This document shows positions 37,249 to 47,040 of a stretch of DNA of 64,000 nt, piece after piece (the stretch's first letter is position 1; each line of letters starts with the position of its first letter). A program made the translations under genes and the position numbers. The stretch is from positions 45,557 through 109,556 of the forward strand of contig CAJFNC010000012.1 of the NCBI GenBank assembly GCA_904393835.1, read 5' to 3'. The notes under the pieces were generated by a model. The model was not told the DNA's origin. It was given only the letters and a program-made list of their open reading frames with translations, and searched no databases. Source of the stretch: an uncultured Ruminococcus sp. Lineage in GTDB: Bacteria > Bacillota > Clostridia > Oscillospirales > Acutalibacteraceae.

Positions 37249-37833
37249 ATGAAAAATCTCGGAACAGTAACACTTGAAACAGAAAGACTGATACTTCGTA
37301 AGACGAGGCAGAATGACGCTGAACCGATGTTCAGAAACTGGGCAAACGATGAGAGAGTAACTAAATATATGACTTGGGCTCCATATGAAAGCGTTGAGCA
37401 ATTGGAAACTACATATCACCAATTTTTGTTGGATAATCAGGATAAGCTTGATTTTTATGACTGGAAAATAGAGCTCAAAGAAATCGGCGAGCCTATAGGC
37501 GCAATCAGCGTGGTACAGCTCAGAGAGGATATTGAAGCTGCTGTAATCGGGTATTGTCTTGGTTATAATTGGTGGAGCAAAGGAATAATGAGCGAAGCTT
37601 TTAGAGAAGTAATCAGATTTTTGTTTGAAGATGTAGGCTTAAATCGTATTGAAGCTTATCATGATCCCCGTAATCCGCACTCAGGCGATGTGATGAAAAA
37701 ATGCGGATTAGTATATGAGGGAACTGCAAGACAGGCGGATAAAAATATGCAGGGCATTTGCGACAAAGTGCATTACGCAATATTGAAATCTGATTATATG
37801 ATAAGCAATTTAAAAGATTTATTGGTGATATAA
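37249..37833 (+). CDS. GNAT family N-acetyltransferase (RimJ/RimL type)
   Basis: VTLETERLILRKTRQNDAEPMFRNWANDERVTKYMTWAPYE; YNWWSKGIMSEAFREVIRFLFEDVGLNRIEAYHDPRNPHSGDVMKKCGL. Confidence 0.93.
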   Translation: MKNLGTVTLETERLILRKTRQNDAEPMFRNWANDERVTKYMTWAPYESVEQLETTYHQFLLDNQDKLDFYDWKIELKEIGEPIGAISVVQLREDIEAAVIGYCLGYNWWSKGIMSEAFREVIRFLFEDVGLNRIEAYHDPRNPHSGDVMKKCGLVYEGTARQADKNMQGICDKVHYAILKSDYMISNLKDLLVI

Positions 37834-37835
37834 CT

Positions 37836-38435
37836 ATGAAAATACCAACTGTTAATCAAGCGGAAAAATTTTTAAGTGAAGCTGAAAAGCTCAATCCCGG
37901 CAAGTGGATTGCCCACAGCAGAACAGCCGGACATTGCGCTGGAGTCATTGCTAAATGCTGCGATAATTTAGATGAAAATACTGCTTATGTTCTCGGTTTA
38001 CTTCACGATATAGGCAGACGTGAAGGCGTTACCGATATGAAGCATATCATTGACGGCTACAAATTTATGCTATCAAAGGAATATGGTGACAGCGCACGGA
38101 TATGTTTAACACATTCTTTTCCGTATAAAAATATAAACGCCTACAACGGACAAAATGATTGCAATAAAGAAGATACCGAGTTTATACAATCTTTCCTTAA
38201 AAATACAGAGTATGACGACTACGACAAACTAATTCAGTTATGCGATGCAATTTCATTTCCTGATGGTCCTGTATATATTGAAAAAAGACTTGTCGATGTT
38301 GTTTTACGCAGAGGGTTTAATGATTATACTATATCAAAATGGAAAGCTTTTTTCAGTTTAAAAGACTATTTTGATAATAAAACAAGTACTGATATATATA
38401 ATATAATCGGAATTAATGGTGAATACAATGGATAA
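37836..38435 (+). CDS. HD domain-containing protein
   Basis: HSRTAGHCAGVIAKCC...AYVLGLLHDIGRREG (H...HD motif). Confidence 0.85.
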   Translation: MKIPTVNQAEKFLSEAEKLNPGKWIAHSRTAGHCAGVIAKCCDNLDENTAYVLGLLHDIGRREGVTDMKHIIDGYKFMLSKEYGDSARICLTHSFPYKNINAYNGQNDCNKEDTEFIQSFLKNTEYDDYDKLIQLCDAISFPDGPVYIEKRLVDVVLRRGFNDYTISKWKAFFSLKDYFDNKTSTDIYNIIGINGEYNG

Positions 38436-39240
38436 CTTAAAAGAAGTATATGATTTTTATAACAACGGTGCTGAAATTGACCGTCTTGAACACGGCTTGG
38501 GTATAGTAGAATTCTACCGCTCAAAGGAGATTATTTCTCATTACATAACCGAAAAAAGCACAATCTATGACATTGGCGGCGGTATCGGTAAATACTCGGA
38601 GTGGCTTGCCGAGCAGGGACACGATGTAACGCTGATTGAGCTTGCACCGACTGCCGTTGCGTATGCAAAGGAAAATATGACAACGCCTTACATTGCGGAA
38701 GTCGGAGATGCAAGAGAAATAAGCAAGCCTGACGAGAGCGCAGATGTTGTTTTGCTTATGGGGCCTCTGTATCATCTACAGAATGAATCTGACCGAGAAA
38801 AAGCATTAAAAGAAGCGTACCGTGTACTGAAAAAGGGCGGTTTGCTTATTGCAGCAGGTATATCAAAATTCAGCTCAACAACTTGGGCATTATCGGTTTA
38901 CGGCAACGGCTGTGACTTTATAGATGACGATATTTATATGAATATGCTCAAACAAGAACTTACAACAGGAAAACATAACCGTCCAAAGGAGTATCCTTAT
39001 TTTATCGCAAACGCATATTTTCATACTATAGACGAATTAAGAAACGAAGTAAGAAAATGCGGATTTAAGGTTGTCGATAATCACGCCGTTGAGGGTTGCA
39101 TATGGATAACACCGAAGCTTGATGAAAAGTGGCAGGATACAGAAAGCAGAAACAGACTGCTCGATATTATCCACACAACCGAGCGTGAAGAAACACTTAT
39201 GGGGTTAAGTCCTCATTTCTTAGCAGTCGGAAGAAAATAA
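38428..39240 (+). CDS. class I SAM-dependent methyltransferase
   Basis: IYDIGGGIGKYSEWLAEQGHDVTLIEL; ADVVLLMGPLYHLQNESDREKALKEAYRVLKKGGLLIAAG. Confidence 0.92.
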   Translation: MDNLKEVYDFYNNGAEIDRLEHGLGIVEFYRSKEIISHYITEKSTIYDIGGGIGKYSEWLAEQGHDVTLIELAPTAVAYAKENMTTPYIAEVGDAREISKPDESADVVLLMGPLYHLQNESDREKALKEAYRVLKKGGLLIAAGISKFSSTTWALSVYGNGCDFIDDDIYMNMLKQELTTGKHNRPKEYPYFIANAYFHTIDELRNEVRKCGFKVVDNHAVEGCIWITPKLDEKWQDTESRNRLLDIIHTTEREETLMGLSPHFLAVGRK

Positions 39241-39490
39241 TTTCAAATATAATTCGATCGGAATTATATTCTGTATTTGATATAAAACATCAATTAATCA
39301 GAACAGTGAAAGTTGATTGAGGGGGACTTTTACTTTAATTAATTGTATTTACGCATAATTGATAGATAAGCACATTGATACGCAGTGATTGCAGTTTAGA
39401 ATAACAATAGGAAATATTATAATACTGACAAGACAAAAGCTTATTCTTTATAGTTATTTAATTACATATTTTACTTTACAGGAGTTATGT

Positions 39491-40144
39491 ATGAGCAAAT
39501 ATATTTTACCTAAGGAAACAGCCAAACTTTTATATAAATATTTTGACGCAGCGCAGAATCTATACGGAATTGCGCCTCTGAATAAACTATTGGAAATATA
39601 TAATAATCAAAATCAACCGATTACCGAAGAACAGTTTTTGAAATTCGTCGATAATATGGATTTAAGCAATAAGTTTTATGATATTATAGGCGTAGATGAA
39701 ATGTATGAGGATGTTCCTCCCGTAAAACCCATCAATCGGGATATTGTTGCTGAATATTTGTATTATCCAAATACGGAAACATATTATAAAGTCAAAGAAA
39801 ATCAACGTATATTTTCATTTTATGTTCCTAAAAAGGAAAAATTTCTTAAATATGCTGACGAATTCTACTTTGAAAAAACATTGGAATTTATAAGCTTAAG
39901 GGCATTTCTTCGCAATCAGAAATATTTGACAAAAGAAAAAGCCGATGAAATTGCCGGAGAACTTCAGTTTGTGGCAAGGATAGAAAACGGCAATCCCGAT
40001 TTCATAATACAATGTGCCGAATCAATGGGTGTCAACCTTGACAATCTTAATATTTATCAGGAATTTGTGGATTTGTTTATTGATGTTGACAACAACACCA
40101 GAAAACATATATATTGCGGACATACTCATAACGAAGTATTCTAA
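39491..40144 (+). CDS. uncharacterised protein (resembles the N-terminal region of SEC-C-associated proteins)
   Basis: MSKYILPKETAKLLYKYFDAAQNLYGIAPLNKLLEIYNNQ...NNTRKHIYCGHTHNEVF; RBS CAGGAG. Confidence 0.6.
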   Translation: MSKYILPKETAKLLYKYFDAAQNLYGIAPLNKLLEIYNNQNQPITEEQFLKFVDNMDLSNKFYDIIGVDEMYEDVPPVKPINRDIVAEYLYYPNTETYYKVKENQRIFSFYVPKKEKFLKYADEFYFEKTLEFISLRAFLRNQKYLTKEKADEIAGELQFVARIENGNPDFIIQCAESMGVNLDNLNIYQEFVDLFIDVDNNTRKHIYCGHTHNEVF

Positions 40145-40251
40145 TATTTTTGCACCGTACCATAGCACATTCCGAGAACAGTTACTTTAAACGCAATGTT
40201 TATCGAGACTGTTCTTTTTTTATTTTTAATAATTCAAAAATTTTTAAAAAA

Positions 40252-40278
40252 TTAGCACTCTCCCCTTGACAGTGCTAA
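40252..40278 (+). promoter_or_regulatory. CIRCE (HrcA) operator overlapping a sigma-A promoter
   Basis: TTAGCACTC-N9-CAGTGCTAA (one mismatch to CIRCE); TTGACA 40266-40271, 17-bp spacer, TATAAT 40289-40294. Confidence 0.88.
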
Positions 40279-40375
40279 TAATCAGAGTTATAATATAATT
40301 GTTCCGAAAGGAACAAAACAAAAGGTTCTTTTTGGAGGGCAAAAAACAGCATAAATACGAATGGAGGAATGACTT

Positions 40376-40816
40376 ATGTTGCCCAGCATTTTTGGTGATA
40401 ATTTGTTTGATGATTTCTTTGATGATTTTGCAATGGTTCCCGCACACGGCAAGCGTAATCCTCTGTACGGAAAACACAGTAAAAATCTTATGAAAACCGA
40501 TGTTCGTGAAACAAACAATACCTATGAAGTAGATATTGATCTTCCCGGTTTCAAAAAAGATGAAATTAACGTTGATTTACAGGACGGTTACCTGACCATC
40601 AGCGCGTCAAAGTCTCTCGATAAAGACGAGAAAAACAAAAAAGGTAAATATATACGTCAGGAACGTTACAGCGGAGCATGCAGCAGAAGCTTTTATGTAG
40701 GTGACGTTGAACCCAAGGATGTATCCGCTAAATACGAGGACGGTATCCTTAAAATTTCAATGCCCAAAAAAGCTGACAAAGAACTCCCGGGCAGTTCAAA
40801 TATAGCCATTGAATAA
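40376..40816 (+). CDS. Hsp20/alpha-crystallin family small heat shock protein
   Basis: VDIDLPGFKKDEINVDLQDGYLTISASK...RSFYVGDVEPKDVSAKYEDGILKISMPKK. Confidence 0.95.
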   Translation: MLPSIFGDNLFDDFFDDFAMVPAHGKRNPLYGKHSKNLMKTDVRETNNTYEVDIDLPGFKKDEINVDLQDGYLTISASKSLDKDEKNKKGKYIRQERYSGACSRSFYVGDVEPKDVSAKYEDGILKISMPKKADKELPGSSNIAIE

Positions 40817-40828
40817 ACCGACAAAGGC

Positions 40829-40856
40829 GTCCGTAAATTTGCGGGCGCTTTTTTTA
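40829..40856 (+). terminator. terminator after hsp20
   Basis: GGCGTCCGTAAATTTGCGGGCGCTTTTTTTA. Confidence 0.65.
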
Positions 40857-41074
40857 TTTACTTTCAGTCTTTTACCAAAATAATTTTGAACTGAGCAAAA
40901 CAAAATTAAAATATAAATGCACATACTTCAGCCGTTTTTATTTACAGTTGATTGTCAATAACGTTTAACAAGAGTTTATACATATTAGCATAAATGACTA
41001 CTTGTTTGCGGTTGATTATAGACTGTTATAATGATATAATAGAAAATAACTATTTCAAAAGGGAGTGACTGTTT

Positions 41075-44000
41075 ATTCTTCAGATTAAGCACATATGCAA
41101 ACAGTATAAAACAGGGGGATTGGTACAAAAAGCACTTGACGGTGTCAGCCTGAATCTACGTGAAAATGAATTTGTCGCTATTCTCGGTCCCAGCGGTTCG
41201 GGAAAAACAACGCTGCTCAACATTATCGGCGGACTTGATCGATATGACAGCGGAGACCTGATTATAAACGGTATATCCACTAAAAAATATAAAGACCGTG
41301 ATTGGGATTCTTACCGAAATCATACGGTCGGTTTTGTTTTCCAGAGTTATAATTTGATTCCGCACCAAAGTGTGCTGTCAAACGTTGAGCTTTCATTAAC
41401 TATTTCCGGTATTTCAAAATCAGAACGCAGAGAGCGCGCAATAAAATCCTTGGAACAGGTAGGGCTCGGAGCACAACTGCATAAAAAGCCGAATCAAATG
41501 TCAGGCGGTCAGATGCAGCGTGTAGCAATTGCGAGAGCTTTGGTAAATGATCCCGACATTTTGCTGGCAGACGAACCGACAGGTGCTTTGGACAGCGAAA
41601 CAAGCGTTCAGGTTATGGAATTGTTAAAAGAAGTGGCAAAAGACCGTTTGGTTGTTATGGTAACTCATAATCCCGAACTTGCCGAAGAGTATGCCACACG
41701 TATCGTAAAACTAAAAGACGGCAAAATTATCTCCGACTCCAACCCTTTTGAAATTGACGAATACGCTTTGGACACTCCCGTACATAAGAATATGGGAAAA
41801 TCTTCAATGTCGTTTTTGACCGCTTTGTCGCTGAGCTTTAATAATCTGCGGACAAAAAAAGCACGCACGCTTTTAACATCTTTTGCGGGCTCAATCGGCA
41901 TTATAGGTATTGCGTTGATTTTGTCGCTTTCAAACGGTGTCAACACTTATATAAAGTCCATAGAAGAAGATACTCTATCTGAATATCCGCTGCAAATTCA
42001 AAGCTCTCAAATGGATATCACATCCATGATGGTTGACACCATGGGCAACAACAGCGCCAAAAATAATTCGGGCGAAGTTAAAGTTACACAAATGCTGACC
42101 AATATGTTTTCTAACGTAGATCCAAATGACTTGGAATCTCTTAAAAAATATTTTGACAGCGGGCAAAGCGGCATTGACAAGTACGCCAACGCAGTTGAGT
42201 ATTCATACAATGTATCTCCGCAAATTTATCGCATGGATAATGACGACATACGACAGGTCAACCCCGACAGCTCTTTCTCTGCTCTCGGACTCGGCTCAGC
42301 GGCAAATTCCAACAATCTGATGTCAACAATGATGAGCACCGACGTTTTTTATGAAATGCCCGAGGATACGGATCTGTATGAAGGGCAGTACGATGTCAAA
42401 GCGGGGCACTGGCCGACAAACTATAACGAATGTGTTATAGTTCTCACTTCAAGCGGAAGTATCAGTGACTTTATGCTTTACACTCTGGGATTGCGTGACT
42501 CTGTTGAACTTGATGAAATGATTAAACAGTTTATCGAGGAAGAAAATGTTGACACGCCCGATGATATCGGCTCTTATAAATACGACGATTTTTTGGGAAT
42601 TAAATTTAAACTTGTCAACGCAGCCGATTATTATCAATACGATAAAGAATATGATGTATGGAAAGATAAATCCGACGACACCTCATATATGCGAGATTTG
42701 GTAAGCAAGGGTGAAGATATAACCGTTGTAGGCGTTGTACAGCCTGCGGAAAACGCTAACGCGTCTATGCTTACATCGGGCATCGGTTATCCAGAATCAT
42801 TGACAAAACACGTAATTAACCAAGCCGCTGCCGCTCATATTGTCAAGGAACAGCTTGAAAAGCCGAGCATTAATGTGCTTACGGGAAACACCTTCGGCGA
42901 GGATGAAAACCAAAACAAATTTAATATGGAATCATTGTTTACAGTCGATGAAGACGCGCTTAAAAACGCGTTTGGGTTTGATACAAGCTCACTTAATCTT
43001 GACACAAACATAGCAGATTACTTGAATATGAGCAGCAACTTTTCGGATTTATCCGATATGGTTGACTTAAGCAGTATTAAACCGGATATACCCGAGCTTT
43101 CCGGATTAAATATGGAAGATATTATGGGGCAGGCTGAATTATCCGTTTCTGCTGAAAATATTCAACAGCTTATAAACAAACTGCTCCAAGGCTACGACGA
43201 CTACGCTGTTAATAACCCTGAGGCGGATTATTCTAAATTAGGCGAGTCTTTCTCTCAATATTTGCAAACAGAAGAAGCTAAACAGCTTCTTCTGGAAAAA
43301 ATAAGTAATATTGTCCGGTCTAATATTGAAACGTCGATTTCTCCCGAAAAAACAGAGGAACTGGTTCAGAATATTATGAAAGGCTATCAGGAATATGCCG
43401 CCGAAAATCAGCTTACCGATCCCACTAAATTCGGTGAATATCTGGTTGAATATCTGAAAACGCCCGAAGCCGAAAAGATAATTAAAGACGGAGCGTCAGA
43501 AATTTTCCGATTTAACGGCGACCTTGTTATTTCTCCCGAACAGACATCAGCTGTAATTGATGATATTTTGTCGGGCTACCGGGAATATGCAAACGCCAAT
43601 TCTCTCCCCGACCCGAGCAAAATCGGTGAGAATTTCACGGAATATTTGCAGACATCACAGGCACGTCAGCAGTTATCGGAGGGCCTTTCCGAAATTATTG
43701 ACACAGACAAATTAAAAACTCAGATTTCAGATTCCCTCAAAAGCTATATGCAAACTGTGATGTCCTCATATACGACCGCAATTTCAAGCGCTTTGCAAAA
43801 TCAGGTTTCATCAGTAGTACAACAGATGATGAGCCAAATGAGCAGCAATATGCAAAACGCTATGCAGCAAGTCGCAGCACAAATCGGAACAAATATGGAA
43901 AACTCATTCAGCTTTGATTCGGACGCTTTTAAAAACGCAATAAACATCAATATGGACGAAAATGAGCTCAAGGAATTGCTCACGTCATTAATGACGTCAG

Positions 44001-44632
44001 AGAATACTTCATATGACAACAATCTTAAAAAGTTCGAATATGCCGATTTAAACAATCCCGACAGCATAGATATTTATCCCAAAGATTTTGAAAGCAAGTC
44101 GGAAATAATTAATATACTCGACTCATACAACAGCCGTATGGAGGAGCAGGGCGAGACCGATAAGGTAATAGGTTATACCGATGTAGTCGGAACTCTGATG
44201 TCATCTGTTACGAATATTGTAGATACAATAAGCTATGTGCTTGTGGCCTTTGTGGCAATTTCACTGATTGTATCCTCTATTATGATCGGTGTAATTACTT
44301 ACATCAGCGTATTGGAACGTAAAAAAGAAATCGGTATCCTGCGTGCTATAGGCGCGTCAAAGCGAAATATTTCCCAGGTGTTCAACGCGGAAACGTTTAT
44401 CATCGGATTGTGCGCCGGCATTATCGGCATAGGATTGACGCTGTTGATTCTGATACCCGGAAATATGCTTATTCACTCACTAGCCGGCACAACAAACATA
44501 AACGCTTCACTTCCCGCGTTATATGCAGTAATATTGATTTTGCTCAGCGTGCTGCTGACGCTTATCGGCGGATTGATTCCGTCCAAAAAAGCGGCAAAGA
44601 GCGACCCTGTAGCGGCTTTGCGCTCGGAGTAA
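41075..44632 (+). CDS. ABC transporter, N-terminal ATPase fused to FtsX/MacB-type permease with a very large extracytoplasmic domain (non-ATG start)
   Basis: GPSGSGKTTLLNIIGGLD, MSGGQMQRVAIARALVNDPDILLADEPTGALD; C-terminal FtsX TMs (VLERKKEIGILRAIGASKRNI). Track start 41120 (TTG) would truncate the conserved LQIKHICKQYKTGGLVQKALDGVSLNL. Confidence 0.85.
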   Translation: MLQIKHICKQYKTGGLVQKALDGVSLNLRENEFVAILGPSGSGKTTLLNIIGGLDRYDSGDLIINGISTKKYKDRDWDSYRNHTVGFVFQSYNLIPHQSVLSNVELSLTISGISKSERRERAIKSLEQVGLGAQLHKKPNQMSGGQMQRVAIARALVNDPDILLADEPTGALDSETSVQVMELLKEVAKDRLVVMVTHNPELAEEYATRIVKLKDGKIISDSNPFEIDEYALDTPVHKNMGKSSMSFLTALSLSFNNLRTKKARTLLTSFAGSIGIIGIALILSLSNGVNTYIKSIEEDTLSEYPLQIQSSQMDITSMMVDTMGNNSAKNNSGEVKVTQMLTNMFSNVDPNDLESLKKYFDSGQSGIDKYANAVEYSYNVSPQIYRMDNDDIRQVNPDSSFSALGLGSAANSNNLMSTMMSTDVFYEMPEDTDLYEGQYDVKAGHWPTNYNECVIVLTSSGSISDFMLYTLGLRDSVELDEMIKQFIEEENVDTPDDIGSYKYDDFLGIKFKLVNAADYYQYDKEYDVWKDKSDDTSYMRDLVSKGEDITVVGVVQPAENANASMLTSGIGYPESLTKHVINQAAAAHIVKEQLEKPSINVLTGNTFGEDENQNKFNMESLFTVDEDALKNAFGFDTSSLNLDTNIADYLNMSSNFSDLSDMVDLSSIKPDIPELSGLNMEDIMGQAELSVSAENIQQLINKLLQGYDDYAVNNPEADYSKLGESFSQYLQTEEAKQLLLEKISNIVRSNIETSISPEKTEELVQNIMKGYQEYAAENQLTDPTKFGEYLVEYLKTPEAEKIIKDGASEIFRFNGDLVISPEQTSAVIDDILSGYREYANANSLPDPSKIGENFTEYLQTSQARQQLSEGLSEIIDTDKLKTQISDSLKSYMQTVMSSYTTAISSALQNQVSSVVQQMMSQMSSNMQNAMQQVAAQIGTNMENSFSFDSDAFKNAININMDENELKELLTSLMTSENTSYDNNLKKFEYADLNNPDSIDIYPKDFESKSEIINILDSYNSRMEEQGETDKVIGYTDVVGTLMSSVTNIVDTISYVLVAFVAISLIVSSIMIGVITYISVLERKKEIGILRAIGASKRNISQVFNAETFIIGLCAGIIGIGLTLLILIPGNMLIHSLAGTTNINASLPALYAVILILLSVLLTLIGGLIPSKKAAKSDPVAALRSE

Positions 44633-44700
44633 AACAATACAATTTCAATACCGAGAATTTTTGAATTATATTTTTAATCAATTAACGAATTGATTTTAGC

Positions 44701-44743
44701 ATGCCCCAAAAAGTCAGAACGAAAAATCTGATTTTTTGGGGCA
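44701..44743. terminator. long hairpin, probable terminator of ABC transporter gene
   Basis: TGCCCCAAAAAGTCAG...CTGATTTTTTGGGGCA. Confidence 0.55.
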
Positions 44744-45004
44744 ATTATTTGTTCTTGAATTGACTCATCGGTTTGCAGCCATAAAACCTGAATTTGCTTA
44801 CGGAATTTTTTAAAAATTGAGAGCAAAACCGCTTGAGCCTGAGTTAAATTCGAGCGGTAAATATTACCAAAAAATATGGTTTTTTTTGGATTAATATCCA
44901 AACTTTTGAAAATTAAGATTATTTTTATATTTTTTGTTGAATGGGCAAAACTTTATATGATATAATTACTGTACTTTTATTACTGAAAAATGAGGGGTAT
45001 AAAT

Positions 45005-46360
45005 ATGGAGAAAAAAAGAAGTAATTTTTCGGGCGGAATAGGCTTTGTGCTTGCGGCGGCGGGAAGCGCCGTAGGTCTGGGCAATCTGTGGCGATTTCCG
45101 TACCTTGCGGCTCAGTACGGAGGCGGAGTATTTATTCTTGTCTATATAATTCTCGCCGTAACCTTTGGTTTTGCTTTGCTCACAGCTGAAATAGCAATAG
45201 GCAGAAAAACAGGGCTCAGTCCCGTACTCGCCTATAAAAAGCTCGACAAGCGTTTTTCATTTCTCGGTTACGTCGCAATCATCGTTCCCGTAATAATCGT
45301 ACCCTACTACTGCGTTATCGGCGGCTGGGTGACAAAATACATTACCGTATATGCCACCGGGCTGGCTTCCGAGGCGGCCGGAGACGCATACTTTGACAAC
45401 TTTATAAGCAACCCCGTTTCACCGATGATATTTTTCCTGATATTTATGATTATAAGCGTAATCATAGTTATGCTCGGCGTAAAAAACGGCATCGAAAACC
45501 TAAGCAAGTTCTTAATGCCGATACTTCTGATAATTTCCGTAGGAATTTCAATATACGCGCTCACTCTGCCCGGAGCTTCCGAGGGCGTGGCTTATTACCT
45601 GATACCCGACTTCAGCAAATTTTCGCTTATGACAGTTGCGGCAGCCTGCGGTCAGCTGTTTTACTCTCTGAGTATAGCAATGGGCATTATGATAACATAC
45701 GGCTCGTACACAAAAAAGAATGTAAATTTGAGCAAATCAATTAACCAAATTGAGATTTTCGACACCGCAGTTGCTCTGCTTGCCGGACTTATGGTAGTTC
45801 CTGCTGTTTATGTGTTCAGCGGCGAATCAGGACTTTCTGACAGCGGTCCCGGGCTTATGTTTATTACTCTGCCAAAGGTTTTTGAGCAGATGCCCGGCGG
45901 AAATATTATAGGTCTGTTTTTCTTTATACTCGTTTTCTTTGCCGCAATAACAAGCTCGATTTCAATAATTGAAGCTATCGTTTCTTCAATTATGGACAAG
46001 TTCAAACTCTCACGCAACATTTCGTGCTTCATTGTCATAGGTATTTGCCTGCTTCTGGGAATCCCATCATCGCTGGGCAACGGCTTGTGGGAAAATGTAA
46101 AAATACTCGGAATGGATTTTTTGACTTTCTTCGATTTTATAAGCAACAGCATACTGATGCCGATAGTTGCACTGTTCACCTGTATTCTTGTCGGATGGGT
46201 AATCAAGCCGAAAGCTATTACAGACGAAGTAACACGCAACGGCGAAAAATTTGCGCGAAAAAAGCTTTTCAATATAATGATAAAATACATTGCGCCTATT
46301 TTTTTGATTATCATTTTGATTACAAGCACGCTCTCACAATTCGGAATTATTAAAATGTAA
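45005..46360 (+). CDS. sodium-dependent (NSS/SNF family) transporter
   Basis: FVLAAAGSAVGLGNLWRFPYLAAQYGGGVFILVYIIL; 11-12 TM helices. Confidence 0.95.
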   Translation: MEKKRSNFSGGIGFVLAAAGSAVGLGNLWRFPYLAAQYGGGVFILVYIILAVTFGFALLTAEIAIGRKTGLSPVLAYKKLDKRFSFLGYVAIIVPVIIVPYYCVIGGWVTKYITVYATGLASEAAGDAYFDNFISNPVSPMIFFLIFMIISVIIVMLGVKNGIENLSKFLMPILLIISVGISIYALTLPGASEGVAYYLIPDFSKFSLMTVAAACGQLFYSLSIAMGIMITYGSYTKKNVNLSKSINQIEIFDTAVALLAGLMVVPAVYVFSGESGLSDSGPGLMFITLPKVFEQMPGGNIIGLFFFILVFFAAITSSISIIEAIVSSIMDKFKLSRNISCFIVIGICLLLGIPSSLGNGLWENVKILGMDFLTFFDFISNSILMPIVALFTCILVGWVIKPKAITDEVTRNGEKFARKKLFNIMIKYIAPIFLIIILITSTLSQFGIIKM

Positions 46361-46393
46361 ATATACAATTACCGATAAATACAGACAAAAATG

Positions 46394-46429
46394 CCGTTGC
46401 CCCTCCAATTTATTTTGAAGGGGCAACGG
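46394..46429. terminator. bidirectional terminator between convergent genes
   Basis: CCGTTGCCCCT...AGGGGCAACGG followed by TTTATTTTT. Confidence 0.85.
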
Positions 46430-46466
46430 TTTATTTTTAACTATGGATTTGGCTGTAATAATAAAT

Positions 46467-47039
46467 TTACATCTCGAGGTCATTAATTGACATTACCGAG
46501 CCTGTCTGAAAATACTCAATATTGTCAAGTGCCGCCTGCTCAACATCTTCGGGGCTGTGAGTGTGACAAGCCTCTCGGATAACGTGAATGTGGTAATTGC
46601 GCTGGTGAGCATCTACTGCCGTATAGTGCACACAAATATCAGTCATACCGCCGCATATAAACAGGTGTTCAATTTTTTTGCCTCTGAGCAAAAGTTCAAG
46701 GTCGGTGTCAAAAAATGCACTGTATCTTCTTTTCGGAACGACATATTCACCGTCAATCGGAGCGGCGGGCTCCCAGAAAAAGGAATCTTTTTCAAGGCAA
46801 TGAACGTGTTCGGAACCATCGAGTTCACGCCCGAAATCGGATAAATCATCACGGTGAAGCTCAATAATATGTACAATCGGCACATCTTCTTTTTTTCTGA
46901 AAAAATCGACTACCCTAATCATATTTTCGTGGTAATATTTGAGCCTTTTTTGCTGATACTCTCCGTCGTAAACTTTCATATGCTGTTTTGAATCCTGCAC
47001 ATCTACTAATATTAAGGCGCTGTTTTCGGGGATTTTCAT
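46467..47039 (-). CDS. isochorismatase-family cysteine hydrolase
   Basis: ALILVDVQDS, VVPKRRYSAFFDTDLELLL, ICGGMTDICVHYTAVDAH. Confidence 0.9.
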   Translation of the reverse strand: MKIPENSALILVDVQDSKQHMKVYDGEYQQKRLKYYHENMIRVVDFFRKKEDVPIVHIIELHRDDLSDFGRELDGSEHVHCLEKDSFFWEPAAPIDGEYVVPKRRYSAFFDTDLELLLRGKKIEHLFICGGMTDICVHYTAVDAHQRNYHIHVIREACHTHSPEDVEQAALDNIEYFQTGSVMSINDLEM

Positions 47040-47040
47040 C

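Noticed and set aside
39246-39268. Palindrome ATATAATTC-GATCG-GAATTATAT after the methyltransferase gene
   Set aside because: AT-rich, no T-run and no promoter context; too weak to call a terminator or operator.
45808-46368. 186-aa minus-strand ORF
   Set aside because: Antisense to the NSS transporter; mirror of its hydrophobic coding pattern.
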